Positions 32,240-46,102 of a DNA stretch of 64,000 nucleotides are shown here, one piece after another. The position numbers were made by a program, and so were the translations under genes. This stretch comes from Smittia aterrima (Eukaryota; Arthropoda; Insecta; Diptera; Chironomidae). The stretch is taken from contig CP093829.1 of the NCBI GenBank assembly GCA_033063855.1, positions 13,051,537-13,115,536 of the forward strand, given 5' to 3'. How positions within the stretch are numbered: the stretch's first letter is position 1; each line of letters starts with the position of its first letter. The notes under the pieces are model-generated. The model worked only from the letters and a program-made list of their open reading frames with translations. It ran no database searches and had not been told where the DNA came from.

Positions 32240-33676
32240 ATGGAAGATTTCATCAAGCAACTGCCAAAAGTCGTAAGATAAATAACAATTCATTTCATCG
32301 TACTAATCGTGTTATTTGATGAAATATTTTCGTTTTTTCCTCCAAGGAATTGCATGCTCATCTGAACGGAAGGTAAGATTTAATGTCAACTTGATATTGT
32401 CAAGAAAAGAATCGTAATCTCATTTAGTCTAATTTTAGTTTAAGTGAGGAAACCTTGCAGAAACTGATAGAGCTGAAGAAGAAGGCCCGACCAGACCAAA
32501 CAAGTCAAATTATTGATCTCACCGCTTTCCGATCGCTTTCGGAGTGTTTCAATGTTTTCGCTCTCGCTCATCAATTAGTTGACTCAGTTGATGCTGTTAA
32601 ACTGGCAACGGAGTGCGTGATCAACGAATTCAGCGAGGACAACGTAGTCTATGTCGAATTGAGGAGTACACCGAGAGAAACTGACCTTATGACTAAGCAG
32701 GATTATCTTCAAGCTATCATAGGCACCATCATGTGCGAATCTACTCCCACAACAAGAGTTATCATTGAAATTAATTATCATTCATCTTCTTTCCAGCTCA
32801 TGCAAACATACTCACCCTGACATCACCGTAAAGCTAATTCCTTCCATCAACATCTCGTATGGCGTTGAGGAAGCCAAAAGAAATTTTGAAATTTTCTCTG
32901 ATTTGCGCAAACGTTATCCTGAAATCATTCGGGGAATTGATTTAAGCGGTAACTCACATCGTTTATGAAATTTGAAGAATTTCTTTAATCAATTACTAGT
33001 ATAGGTGATCCGACGAAAGGGAAGTTTGCTGACTTTAAGTCGATTTTTGAGAAAGCACGATCTGAAGGATTCCGACTAGCATTTCACTGTGCCGAAGTGA
33101 AAAATGACGAGGAAATCCTGCAAATGCTTGAATTTTTGTCACCCAACGACCGGATTGGACATGGAACCTTTATTAATGGTGAGCGGATGCGGCTTAATGA
33201 CAATAAATAATTTTTTTCTTCTGAACTTTTCGAATAGATTCAAACGATGATATTTGGCGAATATTTCGAGATAAGCGAATACCCGTCGAACTCTGTCTAA
33301 CGTCGAACGTGTTGTGTAAAACGGTTCCATCATATAGTGAGCACCATATCTCTCGTCTGCTTAAGATAAATCACCCGCTCATGATATGTGTAAGTGCTAC
33401 CGACTCATTTCAAATTCATTGACACTTCCCCTCACTTTCATTCATGTTGTCCATCAGACTGATGACTACGGTGTCTTCAAAACGAGTTTAACGAACGAGT
33501 TGATGATCTGTGCGGAGACTTTCGGCATGCGTGAAGACGACGTACTACAACTAACGGTGAATGCAAATCGTTATAGTTTCGCTTGCGACCTTGAGCGTCA
33601 GCTGATCACGGACAAGATTCAACAATTTAATGAGAATCGTTCTCGTCCGCGCTCAGCAACGAATGGCGCGAATTAA
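32240..33676 (+). CDS. ADAL: Adenosine deaminase-like protein ADAL (N6-methyl-AMP deaminase)
   Basis: A zinc amidohydrolase that deaminates N6-methyl-AMP to IMP, clearing the product of m6A RNA turnover. Exons: 32240-32272, 32347-32372, 32439-32732, 32797-32948, 33005-33178, 33238-33389, 33458-33676. They join in phase into 349 residues (human 355). Active-site elements are visible in order: LPKVELHAHLNG (metal His pair), YVELRSTPRE, GIDLSGDPTKG, LAFHCAEVKND (catalytic His and Glu), RIGHGTFIN, ELCLTSN and TDDYGVFKT (metal Asp). The third donor, AT|GTGCGA at 32732, is atypical. It was chosen because it restores the phase and the family sequence, whereas reading through gives a stop at 32820. 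Polyadenylation signals are at 33801-33806 and 33901-33906. Housekeeping expression is expected. Confidence 0.93.
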
Positions 33677-34284
33677 TTATTCAATCTATCGGATTTACTG
33701 TTCACATTTAACTTTATTTTTTGCTGCTTCCTCTCACGAAAACCTTAAATATCATCATCGTCTTAATGATGTATGTGCTGTTGTATTTCAATTGTTGAAC
33801 AATAAAATGAGTGAACGTTGCGTAAAACATGTCAAGAGTGTTGAACAAACGTGTTGCGACGTCTCTCGCGTTGTGACTTACATTCACTTTTTCTAACAAA
33901 ATAAATCAGTTCGCTGGAAACCACTGAAGAACATTCTTGATATTCGTGTTTTGCAATCCAATCGAACTTCCGCATATTTTTTTCTGCGTTTGTTTAATCC
34001 AAAGACCCCGAGAGTGGTGAATACAACATCTTGATCATCACGATTTTTGGTGTGTGCATAGTTTTTTACTGCTGCCAAAATAAGAAAAAAAACTTGCGCT
34101 TTTAAAAAAAATGTTTCTCTGGCGAGTTTTTCTCTCTCGCCGATTAGGTGGACCATTAGTTTGCTTGCGAACATCAATGTGTTAACATCGTGCCGTGTTT
34201 GCGCTTCGCGAGAATTCTTGAATAATTTTTAATTTTTTTTGTTGAACTTGAGACGGATCTTAATTTTGATTCAGATGTGAAATA
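33677..34284. other. ADAL 3' UTR and promoter region of the NRF6-type gene
   Basis: Contains the ADAL polyadenylation signals and about 300 bp before the next start codon. No exon is recognised. Confidence 0.4.
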
Positions 34285-36766
34285 ATGTCGATGTTGAGAC
34301 TTTTTTGCGTTATATTAGTGGCGAGTGTAATAAGACCTTCGGTCGGTTCGCGAAATGACAGTGTCGATCCTTCGATAACGTGGTTCCTGAAATATACGCC
34401 GTTCTTCGATTTGACAAAAATTCCACAAATCGGTGAAAAATGCCGACAAGACTTTCAAACGTTTCTTGAAGGAATGGAAAATCTTGAGTTGTGGGCGTTG
34501 AAAAGTGAGAGGTTCATTGTGATTTTAGATGATTTATTTTAATTAAATCCTGTCGATTTAGTGCATGATGCGACTGCTAAAATTCCGAGTGGAATATTCA
34601 ATGGAAATCTTAACCAATATGGAGATTTCGATCAATGTTTGAGCATTGGCGAAAACAGCAAGCAAATCAAAGGGAAATATTGTATTGCATATCTTCAACC
34701 ACAATCTCGCAACGGGACGATGAAAGATCTCCTGAAGCTCATCCAAAGCAATGAATTCTTCAAAAGCAACTTCAACGATGTTAGTTCTTTTCTTGACATT
34801 TGTGAATCCTCTCTTTAACCTTGATTTTTCATGTAGGCTGGTCATCGTACCCCGCGCTTCAGTCACATTAATTGGGCTACGTGCATTCCTTCCAGCTGTT
34901 CCCATAAGGATCTGGAGCTGGGAATCAAAGCGTATTTGGGAAAATACTCTATAGATTCCGACATCAATATCGAAATTAAGGTGGACGAGGAAATGTGCCA
35001 GTTGAAGAGTGAACTAAGCATCGCCGGTCTCGATGACAGCACGAAACGCGTTATGTAAATTTATTGCGAATGATTTTCATATATCGTTGTTGTCATGCAT
35101 TCGTTCTTGCAGAATTTTGTTCTCGGCCTTGCTCATCATTTGCGGTATTTGTACGATTTATGATCTGAAGGTGGACGGAAGCAAAAGTGAATATTATGCT
35201 AAACTAATTTAAAGATCATAGCGACTTATTATCATTCTAATTAATTCAGATGAGTGGTTGGTCGCCTTTTCTGTTGCCAGAAATGCACAAGATTTAATAA
35301 ATACGGACGAGAATCCAAACGATATACAGACGGTTCATGGCATTCGTTTCTTGAATGCCATTGTGCTAATGTTCACGTAAGTTTCATTTGAGATAAATGT
35401 TAAAGCTTTACTGATGTGGGTCGCTTTATTATTAATTCACAGGCACAAATCGATGGCTGTTCTCTTCAATCCATTCATCAATCGAACGGAAATGACTAGT
35501 CGTTTAGCAAATCCATTCTTGTTAGTCTATGCATCAGCAGCTTCACTTTATACTGACATCTTCCTGATGTTAAGCGGGTTATTGACAACTTACACTTTCA
35601 TTGGTCGACTACAGAAGGGAAAGAAGATTGTCATTTGGCGTGAGCTTCTTGATAGATATCTTCGAATTATTCCATCGATTGTGTTCTTGATTCTATTCTG
35701 CACCTTTATTCTCCCATTAATGGGATCAGGACCGATGTGGAATCTCGTCGTGACATCACATTCTGATATCTGCAAAAAATACTGGTGGCGCAATCTGCTT
35801 TTCCTTCAAAATTGGTTTGGTTACAATTCAATTTGTTTGACGAATACACATCATGTTGGTATCGACATGCAGCTCTTCATTGCAGCGACATTTTTAACAA
35901 TCGCAGTGTGGAAGTGGCCGAGACGAGGAATTCAAGCGATCATCGCTCTTTCCATATTGTCAACAATTGCGAGATTTTATGTCACGATGGCGCATGAGCT
36001 TTCCATTCATATCTTTTTCGGTATCAGCCTCTCTAAGATCGCCGAAGTTGCTGATCGCATGTACATAATTCCTCCATATCGCTTCACTGTTTACTCAATG
36101 GGAATGTTCCTCGGTTACATCTTGCGTCGATATAAAGATCACAAGCCAACACCAATGCAAGTCAGACTGGGTTGGACGATCGGATTTATGTCGTTTATCG
36201 TGACACTGATTGTATCAACTCGAATGAACTTTCCCGACTACAAGTACAACAAGTTCGAGGCCGCGCTCTACGCTGCATTTGCGCCCGCAGCTTGGTGCGT
36301 GTTGTCAGCTTGGATCATTTTCATCTCAGAAAAAGGGTCGAATAGTAAGTTTGAAATACATTGAAGTAACTTTGTTTGCTATGAGATTTCTCTTTCGTGT
36401 CATTGACAGATCAAATCGTGCAGCTTTTCAAAATGAGAGTCCAAAGAATCTTCACGAAATTAGCGTACGCGATTTATCTTACGCAATTTCCCGTCTTCTT
36501 CTACAATGTCGGCAAAGTTCGCAACGCCGAGTACTTCGAGTTCATTAAAATAATGGTAAGTGACACGCTCGCCGGCATTTATACCGATTACTCAATTGAT
36601 TTCTAATCTTCTTCATCTTCATTTGTTACTCCAGTACAACGTAGAAGAGTTCACGAGTATCGTTGTATGCTCGGTGGCCCTCCATCTGTTCATCGAAGCA
36701 CCATTCAACAATCTTCGCAAACTTATCTTCGATAAGAAGACAATTACAGTCAAAAAGATTGAATAA
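34285..36766 (+). CDS. Nose-resistant-to-fluoxetine (NRF6)-type multi-pass acyltransferase-3 protein
   Basis: A member of the insect and nematode NRF-6/NDG-4 family: a secreted-type NRF domain fused to an acyltransferase-3 membrane domain. Worm members act in uptake or transport of lipids and drugs across epithelia; the exact reaction is unknown. Exons: 34285-34504, 34562-34779, 34837-35054, 35113-35186, 35250-35376, 35443-36344, 36410-36555, 36635-36766, 678 residues in phase. A signal peptide (MSMLRLFCVILVASVI...) precedes the Cys-containing NRF domain (KIPSGIFNGNLNQYGDFDQC, CIPSSC). The acyltransferase domain starts at TVHGIRFLNAIVLMF and includes FLMLSGLLTTYTF, RYLRIIPSIVFLILF, WWRNLLFLQNWFGY and HHVGIDMQLF, with about ten helices. 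It ends at HLFIEAPFNNLRKLIF. The second donor is GTTAGT. AATAAA lies at 36902-36907. Confidence 0.9.
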
Positions 36767-37596
36767 TTTGCCATAATTATTTTTAGTTTAAGTAAGCCGT
36801 GATGTTTTATATTTTCGTTGTTCAACAGCGAAGCAATTCTAGAGATCATCGTTTATTGATGGCCTTATGATAGATTGTAAGAAACCAAACTAAGTTTAAG
36901 CAATAAAAAGTTTCGTTTTGTCTGAATTTATTTATTTGTCTTTGATTCGACTCCGCCAAGTCTTCTTTGTGTTGCTTGTATTGTGTCCGCGCGCTAATCA
37001 AGAAAAAATTAGCAGGTGGATGAATTTTCAAGCGAAGATTCTTTCATTACAACCTGTTTGAAGCTTGACGTCTCGTGATTCATTTTGAGTCAGAAATTTC
37101 TGATCGGGAAATAAACTTCTCGATTCTGAATTTATGAGCAAGATTTAAATTTCCATGTTCTTTGTTAGATGCGGTGATTCCGGTTTTCCCGTTTAAGAAT
37201 TTGGTGACAAAGAGATCGGTCGACTAGTCTTTGACAAAATCTGAGATCAGTGAAAAAAAAATGAAAGTTCTTAAAACCTGTATTTTGACTTTGAAAGAAA
37301 TTCTTTAAGACTCGATTTGGTCTTTGAGACTCAAATGTGTAAAACAAAATATATTTTGAATCGAAATTTTTCTTTATTTTTGTATTAAAAATGTTTAGTC
37401 AATTTTGTAAAAATAGCTCAAGGTAAATTATAAAGCTATAGAGAGACATAAAGTGCTTGTTCTTGAGAGATTACTGTTGTCTAAAACTTTAATTAAATGC
37501 AAAAATTTGCATTAGAGACGCTCGGCGAATTTTATAAAAGTATTTTGAGATTTCTCTGTTCATTTTACAACCTGTGAGATTAGCAAATATTTTGAG
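36767..37596. terminator. Convergent 3' UTRs of the NRF6-type gene and Ack
   Basis: The plus-strand AATAAA at 36902-36907 serves the left gene. The minus-strand AATAAA (TTTATT at 37373-37378) lies about 220 nt beyond the Ack stop. Nothing else is recognised. Confidence 0.5.
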
Positions 37597-40500
37597 TCAC
37601 ACTCCAAGTTGATTAAGACACTGGTCAATTGTTAAGTCTGGATGAAGATTCTGAAGCTTGCAGAGCTTAATTGCTCTTTGAAGATCCCAATTGGTGAAAT
37701 CGAGAGTCGTTTGGCATTGTTCCAATGTTACCTTTTAAGGCGAAACGGTTAAAGATTAAAGTATAAGAAATTTTGTTGAGTGCTTGACTAACCTTTGATC
37801 CAAACATTTTCGTCATTATCCGAACTTCGTCACTCTCTGCACCACGTTCACGTCCTTTGGGTTTCTTTTCAGAGAAATCTAACAGATCCTCACAACTAAC
37901 ATGGTTAATAGATTTCTTAAGTTCACCAATCTCGCTAACTTCCAATTCAACTTCACATTCGTCAACCGTCGCTGCATTCTCAACGGATTCCTTAATTTTA
38001 TTGAACAAAGCATTGCTGGCAAGTTCATTTCGAGGCATTTTGTACTTCGGATACTTCTGGCTGAACTCTAACTTCTTCGATTCTATTCCATTCACCGAAA
38101 CGGGCTTTGACAAAGATTTTCTTTCCGGTTTCTTTATCGGCGGTTCATTAGAAGTTGACGGAACTTTATTGCTTTCAAAAACACAGAAACCATCGACCAT
38201 GTCATCAGAGATATTTGTAACGTGGTCATCGTTCTCAAGGATTGATTCAAAATGCAAAGACGCAGTGTCTGCTTCATCTACACAAGAAAATCGCTTTTGA
38301 AATGCTTCGATATTTTCATACGTTCGATGTTGGTTGAAGTCTATCAAAGAATATCGTGCAGAGCAGTCCGGAAAGTTATTTTCGATGAAGCTCTTTTGCG
38401 AAAAATTCTTTTCCTCGTTCCTTATCGTTCCATAATTATTCTTCTCGAAATCATGAGAGATTTTTGTATCGTTCTTCAAATCTTCAAAAACATCATCGTC
38501 GTCATCATCGTCAAGATTGTAAATCGGAGCCGGAACAGAAGGAGCACAATCGACTGGCACAGGGAAAACGTCTTGCTTCTCTTCAACTGGGGTCGTTTGA
38601 TTGACTTTGTCTAAAGTTCGCTGGACTCCATTGGCGGGGATTATTAATGGATGTTTACGAAAATGTCGCTTTTGAACAACGCTGACTTGAGCGGTACGAT
38701 CACGCGGCGGCAGTGGAAGCGGGTTTTCGTCAGTCTTCGGAGACAACTCCGGTGGAATTATGAAGTTTCCAACAGCATTTGCCATGTAGCTTGGAGTCTC
38801 ACAAGGATTCTCTCCGTCGTGATCAAGCAAAAATGTTGTTGATGTGACTGATGGTAGAATCTTCAATCTTTGCTTTCCCAAAGGAAAACTTTTGTCACGT
38901 AGAATTCTTAACGGACTTGATGATGGCTCTGAATTCTGAGTTTTTCGCAGAATTTTGCTTAACGTCGCAGCCTTATTTGGTTGAGACATATGTTCGAGTG
39001 ATTCGCTGTGAGTTCTTGGAAGAGTTGCTGTTGATCCAAGCTCTTCTCGATCATTTTCTTTTTCTGGCAGCATGAAAAGTAATTCCTTTGGATCTTCAAC
39101 AAGATGACGGTAAGCTAGCGAGTTCTCCGCGGTAATTGTGTTCTGGAATAATAAGAAGCAAGGAAGGGAGGAGAATGGACAATGAAGGGAATTGTGATGT
39201 GAATGTGGTTTGTGTCAAATGAAAAGGATTTTGATGTTAAACGTGTTTTATGAGAAAAAAAATTAAATCAAAAAAGAAATTCGAAACAAAACAGAAAACT
39301 AAATTCGTAGCATTCCACGCAAAGGCGAAACAAGTATTTCCGGAACAATTAGGAGTTGTTTTGCCTTCACGCTACTCTTCTCCATTCCAATTTGATGCAA
39401 CTTTTCTTCGTTTATTTTCCTCAAATTTCTTTTGACCTTTGATTATTTGTTAGTTTTATTAGTAATTCCCAAACTAATTCAATTAGTGTGAAATTAACAC
39501 TGTTACTTCAAGTCAAACGCTACTAATTAGAGTCCGGAGCAATTAATTTTTAATGCAAATAAATTTTCGTCCCGCACTAATGGAGGATACTGAAGTTCGT
39601 CCGTCGTTTTGCTTAGAGACATTTATAAGAGCTCTCAAGACGAAAGATAATCTCATTACAGATACATTAAGGAAAATTTGGAAGAGGGAAGAACTAGTAT
39701 CATCATTTAACCGCCATTTAACTAAATTGGCTCATCACTTTTTCTTCATTAAAACAAATTTCGGGAGGAGCGTGGAAACGTTCTGATTATCATCTTATTT
39801 CTGAATCACATGACGTTCATGTTTACAAAGAGCTTTTGCATTTAATGGCAATGTTCGTAAGTTTCGTGACGTTTTCTAGCAAAAAATAGAGTTCATGAGA
39901 CAAAGCTTCACAAAAATCTGATCCAATACAATTAAAGCTTGTCGTAGATTTGAAAGTCAAAGTTCTAGAACATTTCACGTCACGTAACTTAAGAATTAGC
40001 CTTCATCACGATCAGATACACTCGTGTCAAACGAGATAACTTAAGATTTGTGCTCGAAAACAGGAACTGCGGAAACAAATTTAATACTAAGACACTACTA
40101 AGATATTTCTAAATCTATTCATCATCATTGACAAGAATAACTAATATATTTGATATTTCAACTCTTTTTTTCACATCTGTCTTGTGGTTTTTGATTAGAA
40201 TGCAAATCCTCGAAAATACCTGTCTTAATACCGAAAAGAAACAATGGAGATCACACATGACCCCATGAGTGTTAGAATCGATCGAAAAAGATGCCACTTG
40301 AAATTAAAAATGAGAAATATTTTCCAATGCGTTTGAGGTGATCGTTGAAAACGATAAAGTTGATTTATGGTGACATGTGAAATCGGAAAATTATTTAAAT
40401 CAAGTGACATCTCTTTCCATCGGTTGACACTTCGAGGCGGAAATACTTTTTAAATATCATGATAATTAAGATGTACAAGACAATAGTTTAAAGTTTATGC

Positions 40501-43500
40501 GCAATTTAGCATTTGCTGATATTTTCGGGAATATTTAGAGAGCTTAGAGGCATTTTGTTCACTTTTGACCAAAAATATATTTTGAAGATTATTGAAATTT
40601 CACGTGTTCCAAGAGATTCTTCATATGAAAGATATGTCAGAGTTCAAAGATTTCATTCATTCGCACCCAATCGCGTAAATTAACACGACGCGAAGATCGT
40701 TTTAGTGTCCATCGTAAATAACAAACAACAACAACATTACGCTCTCCTTGCCGACGACAAATAGAAGGCAAGTCGAAAGAACGGGGACATTAAAATTCTT
40801 TTGGGACGGAAGTCTTAAGTGAATATTGTTTTACGGTGCAGGGCTGGGTGGTATGAAGTTTAGTGAATCGTTTTCGGTGCTGGTCGATTCACTCGAGTAA
40901 GCAGAAACCTTCACTGGGAGGTTGTCCAACAAAAGTCGCTTCTGTTGTTGACGTCTCTCTTCCTTTTCATGCATATCTTGCTCATGTTGCTGCTGTAGCT
41001 GCCAAATCAGATCGTTTTGCTTAACAGTTGCACCATGAATCCTCTCCGGCCATTGAAAAGCTCCACTGCGAGCATTTACAGGCGTTTTATTATCACTTTG
41101 CCTTATCGGCTGTTTCTTGTTCATGTTCGAGTAATCCAATATATCAAAGTAACTCTGAGTCGTTGGCGATTTACCGGTGAGCTTCGTCACATCAAAATCC
41201 GAATATAAAAGATCCAAATTCGAACTCGACATCTTTCCACCCTTGACGTTCCCATAACTATTCTTTGTGAACTTTTGAGACGACTGCGTTATGCTTACAA
41301 CTGGTTTATCATTGGGAGTTGCACTGTTGTAGTTGCGATTGAAGCATTTGCCGACAAACTCGTAAATATTGTTAAAATTCGATGCGATTTGCGTTTGTGG
41401 GGGCGTTGTTTGCTGTTGAATTTGTGGTGTTGGCGTAAGAGTTCTTGAGTTTTTAAACAAATTCTTCTTCCGCTGATCGCTTAAGGAGCTGTTAAAATCA
41501 TCTGAATCTAGATCGCTGCTGCTAAAAGTCATTTTGTCGTCTGCTCCTATTTCATTTGGGAATTTCTTGCGATGATCACTCATGTAGTTGTAATGGGGCG
41601 CGCTGCGTATCGATGCGTTTGAGCCATAAAGCTTGTCTCGACCGTTAACATTGGAATTGCTGCTATTGTTGCTGTATTGGGAGCTTCCGCGCTGGTAATA
41701 TGAGCTACTCGTACTGTTGTTCAGTTTCCGATGATTATTTAGATATTGCTGGCGTCGCTTTTGGAAGCGAGACGAGAATATTTTTGAGCGAATGTCGCAC
41801 TCAGATTGAGCGATGCTACGATCTATTTCACTCTCACTGCTCGACGACGACGAGTTGACCATGTTCAATGGATTGTAGCTTAAACGCCGAAGGTTCCTGG
41901 CTCTAACGCTCTTTGGCTTGTATGTGATGATGTTACGTGGCTTAGTCGCAGCTAATTGACTTTGAGTTGGGAGAATATAGTTTCTCTCAATCTTCTCTTC
42001 ATCAAGCGAGCCCGTCTTTTTCACCTCGGTTTGTTTCTTTGTCAGCTGAGATTTCGCGATGCTCGAAATCGGAGATTTAACTTCGAGATTCTCAGTGAAT
42101 GACATTGATCTCTGTCGAGGTCCCTGAAGCGACTCATCGTACTTTCTTGCTTGATTTAAAAACTGTTGGTTGGCGAACATTCGTTTCGTTGGAGAGAGAA
42201 ACATGCTTCTATTGCTTGCCGGGTTGTAATTGAAGAAATAACCTCGAGAAGTCGCCGTGCTTTCTTGCGGGCTATAACTATTCGGCGTCGTTTTCGTTGA
42301 GTCTCTTGGACTGAATGATTTGTCTGAAATTGTTGATCGCTTGTCTAACGGTGAGTAATAGTCTCGCGTAGCAGATTTCTTTGCTTTATTGTCCAAGTCG
42401 TTCGTGAACTTTTTAAAGTTCGACATTGTTTTCATTGAACCTTGAGTCTTCAAATTATTTTCAAGCAGGAAATTTTCTCCAAACAGCGTCTCAGCCGAGT
42501 CGGTTTTCTCAAGCTCATTAAATGCTTGTAAAAAGTCTAAATTCAAAGCATTCAAGGTCTTTTCGATATCGAGCAAGTTCTCTCCTATCATATCACGTGT
42601 CTTCTTATCATACATTCGCTTGTCAAGAGTTGAAGTATTCAAATCAATCGAGAATGGTTTACTGAGTATTTCACGAGATTTCTCAAAGCAAAAGTCAGAC
42701 GACTTCTTATCAAATATTGGAATCTTAATATCGCATGACCCATTACGGTAGTTTTCAATTTCCGTCAGAGAACGGAATCTCTACGTGACGTAATAAACCA
42801 TAAACAAATAGCGAAACAAGGCAAAGCACAATGTAAACATATGAAAACGAGAAAGAAAACGTAAAACGAATCGAGAAAGTGTAAGGTTTGGAGTTAATGA
42901 CAGACAGAAGGAAAGCGTCATCATTAGTTAATTATTTACAAAAAGTTTTTGACAGTAAAGCTACATTTTGAGAAGGGCGAAACTAGCAATTAAATTTTAG
43001 GGGAGAGGCTATAAATTAATCGACGAGTCGCTAAAGTAGTTCAAGAACTTCAATTCAATGATATTTGTTATTCAAACAATGGAGAATTAGGGATCATTCA
43101 AAGGTTTCAGAAAGGTTTAGGTTAATACAACTTCCCAATAAGATCATTTAATTACTACTAGTTAATGCATTAAGTTACATTTTAACTATCTACGTTTTAG
43201 GAGCGATGAGCTTACCTGGAGATCAGGAACATTTTTTGCTTCTTCACTGAAATTTCTGCGATCTTTTCCATTGTAGTTGCCGGTTTGATTATGATTTAAA
43301 GTGTTATGACCATTGCCTAATGACGAACTCTCTTTGTCATGGCTCACTGAGTGAGAGAGATGAGGGAAACGAAAGCTAAACTTACGCCGTGGGCTTTGAG
43401 TCGATGGGTGCTGATCAAGATCGGTCATTGATCTGTAAAGCAATAATTGTGAGTCAATATCAATTATGGGCGAAAGTTTAAATCATCTCTTACCTCGCGC

Positions 43501-46102
43501 TCATTTCATTGGCAATTTCAATTGCTTGATTGAGTATTTTTTCGTCCTTGACAGAAATTGGCTTCATATTTGTTGGTTTCTTCTTACTTTTATAAGTAGC
43601 AACTAAGGAAATAATTGAGATTAAAAATTAATCACAATACTCGAAGATCGTTACAATGTCAAACAACAAACAATTATATCAAAGCTCAAAGACATACCCG
43701 AAGTCATGCCGCTCGCTGTTGTTCCAGAGCCTTTTCGATTTAACTTTGAATTGATTTCAGTCAATTCATTTCGTTTATTGACGTTATCGAAGTTGGGCGT
43801 GAGTGGTGGATTGAGTGACGCTGTGTCGGCTGATGCTGTCATGGATCGGAACATGAAATCCATTTCATCAAGAAGTGATGGTCCAAAGTCGAAGACCTTG
43901 TCATTCTGCAACGTTTCGTCATCGGAGATCTCATGGTAATCGTGAGAATCTTGATTTTCCCAAAGCTTCTTTTCGGTTGGAAGCTAAGCATTCACGAATT
44001 AAATTAGATGCGCTTATACAATTATTTAATAACTTACATTTACGAAAGATTTCGCCATATCGAGGCTCCATGCTTGATGATCTGTAATGGGATTGTGAAG
44101 AGAATTGCGGTGCGTGGTTCCATTAGATGGAGTTGAAGTGAAACGTTGAAAGTCAGAAGACAAACTTTCGTTATTTTGCGAACGATCCAGTTGAGAGTTC
44201 GAGATTAAACTGGAAGATTCCGAAAAATAAGCATTTGCTGTTTGGTTGGAATCTGGAGAAGTTGGTGTGGGAGGAAGCAACAACGGCATTTGTTCTAAAT
44301 CTTCAGATGGCTTGTAAGGAGTCACAACTTGACGCGGTAATTTATTGTACGTTTGTGGATTCGAGAGAAAAGCGACGTTTCCAAAGTAAGCGCCATCGAT
44401 TCCGACATGCCCGGTGTGTTTCAAATCATTTTGCGGACCAGAAATCATATCCGTCTTGAGTTTTCTTTTACTGTTTCGCTCCAGAGTGCTACGAATGAAA
44501 CCAACTGGTTGTTGGTTATTGTTCGATGATGATGGAAGACTTTCGAGATGTGCGACAGTGTTCGCTGGGTTGAAATGTCCCGTTTTTCCAGAGTTTAGAA
44601 CGCCGATCCAGTAAGGTGAGCTTGTTGATTTATCCAGCACGGTTATGATATCACCTTGACGATATGCCAGAAAATCTTTCTTCGGCTCAGCAAATTGAGT
44701 AATAGTTTTAAGCTGTTCTGGTTTCATGTCAGGCAACAACAGATGAATCTCTGAGAACTTAGGACGCTTAGTTTGATCGTGATTCCAACACTTCAACATC
44801 AACGTGTAATATTCTTTTGGACAACATTCTGGTTGTTCAAGCCGTTGATAATTTGGCTTATCGATTGCTTCAAGTATCTGATGGCCAGTGAATGCAGGCC
44901 AGGGTTGGAATCCATAGGAGAACATTTCCCATAAGCAAACAGCGAATGCCCAAACGTCAGAAGCACTCGTGAACTTCAAATAATTGACACATTCAGGTGC
45001 ACACCACGCAATTGGTAACTTTAGGTTTACGTTGAAGTTCGTTTTGTAATAATCCTTTCCAACTCCTAAGGCTCGTGATAATCCAAAGTCGGAAATTTTT
45101 ACTTTATTCTTGCTGAACACTAAAATGTTTCTTGCTGCTAGATCTCGATGAATAAGGCGGTTCGACTCAAGATACATCATTCCATTACAAATCTGTTGTG
45201 CAAAGTCACAGAGAATGGGAACAGTAAGAAACTTCACTCTTAAGTCAGAGTCTTTCAAGCACTCCAAAAGGGATCGGAGATGGGCCAGTTCAGTCACTAA
45301 CATCAATGAGTCTGTTGATAAGACAACTCCGTAAAGACGAACGATATTTTCATGATCAATCGAATGCATAATTGCTGCTTCCTTGAGGAATTCCATGGGA
45401 TTGCTTTGCATTCTTTCACGGCACAAACACTTAATGGCAACTTGAATTCTCTCAGTTCCATTTGTCCATACTCCTTGTTGAACAATTCCGAATTCTCCAA
45501 CTCCTAGTTGTTTATTTACACATATCGCATCAAGCGGGATAATGTGCTTATTGTTAGGAATTTTGCCTGGGCTTGGCGGTGCTTTCAAGGTGGTTTCCAC
45601 GACAGGACCTTGTGTTGCAGTCTAGAACGAGAACGATATAATAACATGTTGAGACGATAAATATTAATCTACTGACCTCATCACGCTTCGGCGGCTGCAG
45701 CAGACGTTTTATTTTACTCAAATAGCCCTGCGAGTAATATTTGTCATGGAATTTGTGTAGACGTCTTATTTCCGGACGCGAAAAACCAATCGCTCTGAAG
45801 TCTTGGTCTGAACAGAACTTGAGCTGATGAATGTTTGCTATTTTTAGTTCGTTCCTGGAAAGCGAAAAAATACATTTCACGTTCTGTTCCACTTTTTCCT
45901 TCTTCCACACTCTCCCTCCACATTCTAATTTCCTACTCAGGTTTCATTGAACTATTTTTTAGTTTCGCAGATCATTAGATTGTGGAAGAAAAAGAAGCAA
46001 GAATAAGAATCGAATGACTTACTTTAGGCTTGAGAAATACTGTTGGAGTTCAGCTTCCACTAGGAACTCGTATAAGTCTGGTGTTGTGTGTTTCTCATCC
46101 AT
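37597..46102 (-). CDS. Ack: Activated Cdc42-associated tyrosine kinase Ack
   Basis: A cytoplasmic tyrosine kinase binding active Cdc42. Shared exons: 46102..46023, 45854..45677, 45621..44038, 43983..43698, 43602..43494, 43432..43216. The end is 39142..37793 plus 37731..37597 (1,312 residues), and the large exon 42780..40831 or 40909 can be added. The N-terminal SAM-like region has LYEFLVEAELQQYFSSLKN and SRPEIRRLHKFHDKYY. The kinase domain (about residues 117-389) has GVGEFG, VAIK, HRDLAARN, DFGLSRALG and APECVNYL. SH3 follows at about 398-453 (YRQGDIITVL, YWIGVL, GHFNPANTVA), then the CRIB motif ISGPQNDLKHTGHVGIDG. The final exon completes a UBA-like domain (SKVTLEQCQTTLDFTNWDLQ). The donor before the UBA exon is GTTAGT. 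Its promoter faces GlcT across 0.9 kb and carries a CACCAGATGG element. Confidence 0.92.
39143..40830 (-). other. Ack intron between the large optional exon and the penultimate exon
   Basis: About 1.7 kb, long for this window. No further exon is evident on either strand. No minus-strand AATAAA was seen within roughly 450 nt past the TAA at 40831, which argues against the large exon being the usual transcript end. Confidence 0.4.
40831..42780 (-). other. Ack: Large optional exon of Ack (624 or 650 codons)
   Basis: The acceptor CACGTAG (AG at 42782-42781) is in the phase of exon 6 and opens RFRSLTEIENYRNG. The frame runs 650 codons to a TAA at 40833..40831. An earlier GTT-type donor (GTGAAG|GTTTCT, exon end 40909) is in phase with the next exon at 39142. 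The whole 624-codon block can therefore be inserted, giving about 1,936 residues, or skipped. The content is low-complexity: Ser/Asn/Arg-rich, with poly-Ser next to acidic residues and a Gln/Glu-rich helix near the end. No domain is recognised. Confidence 0.55.
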
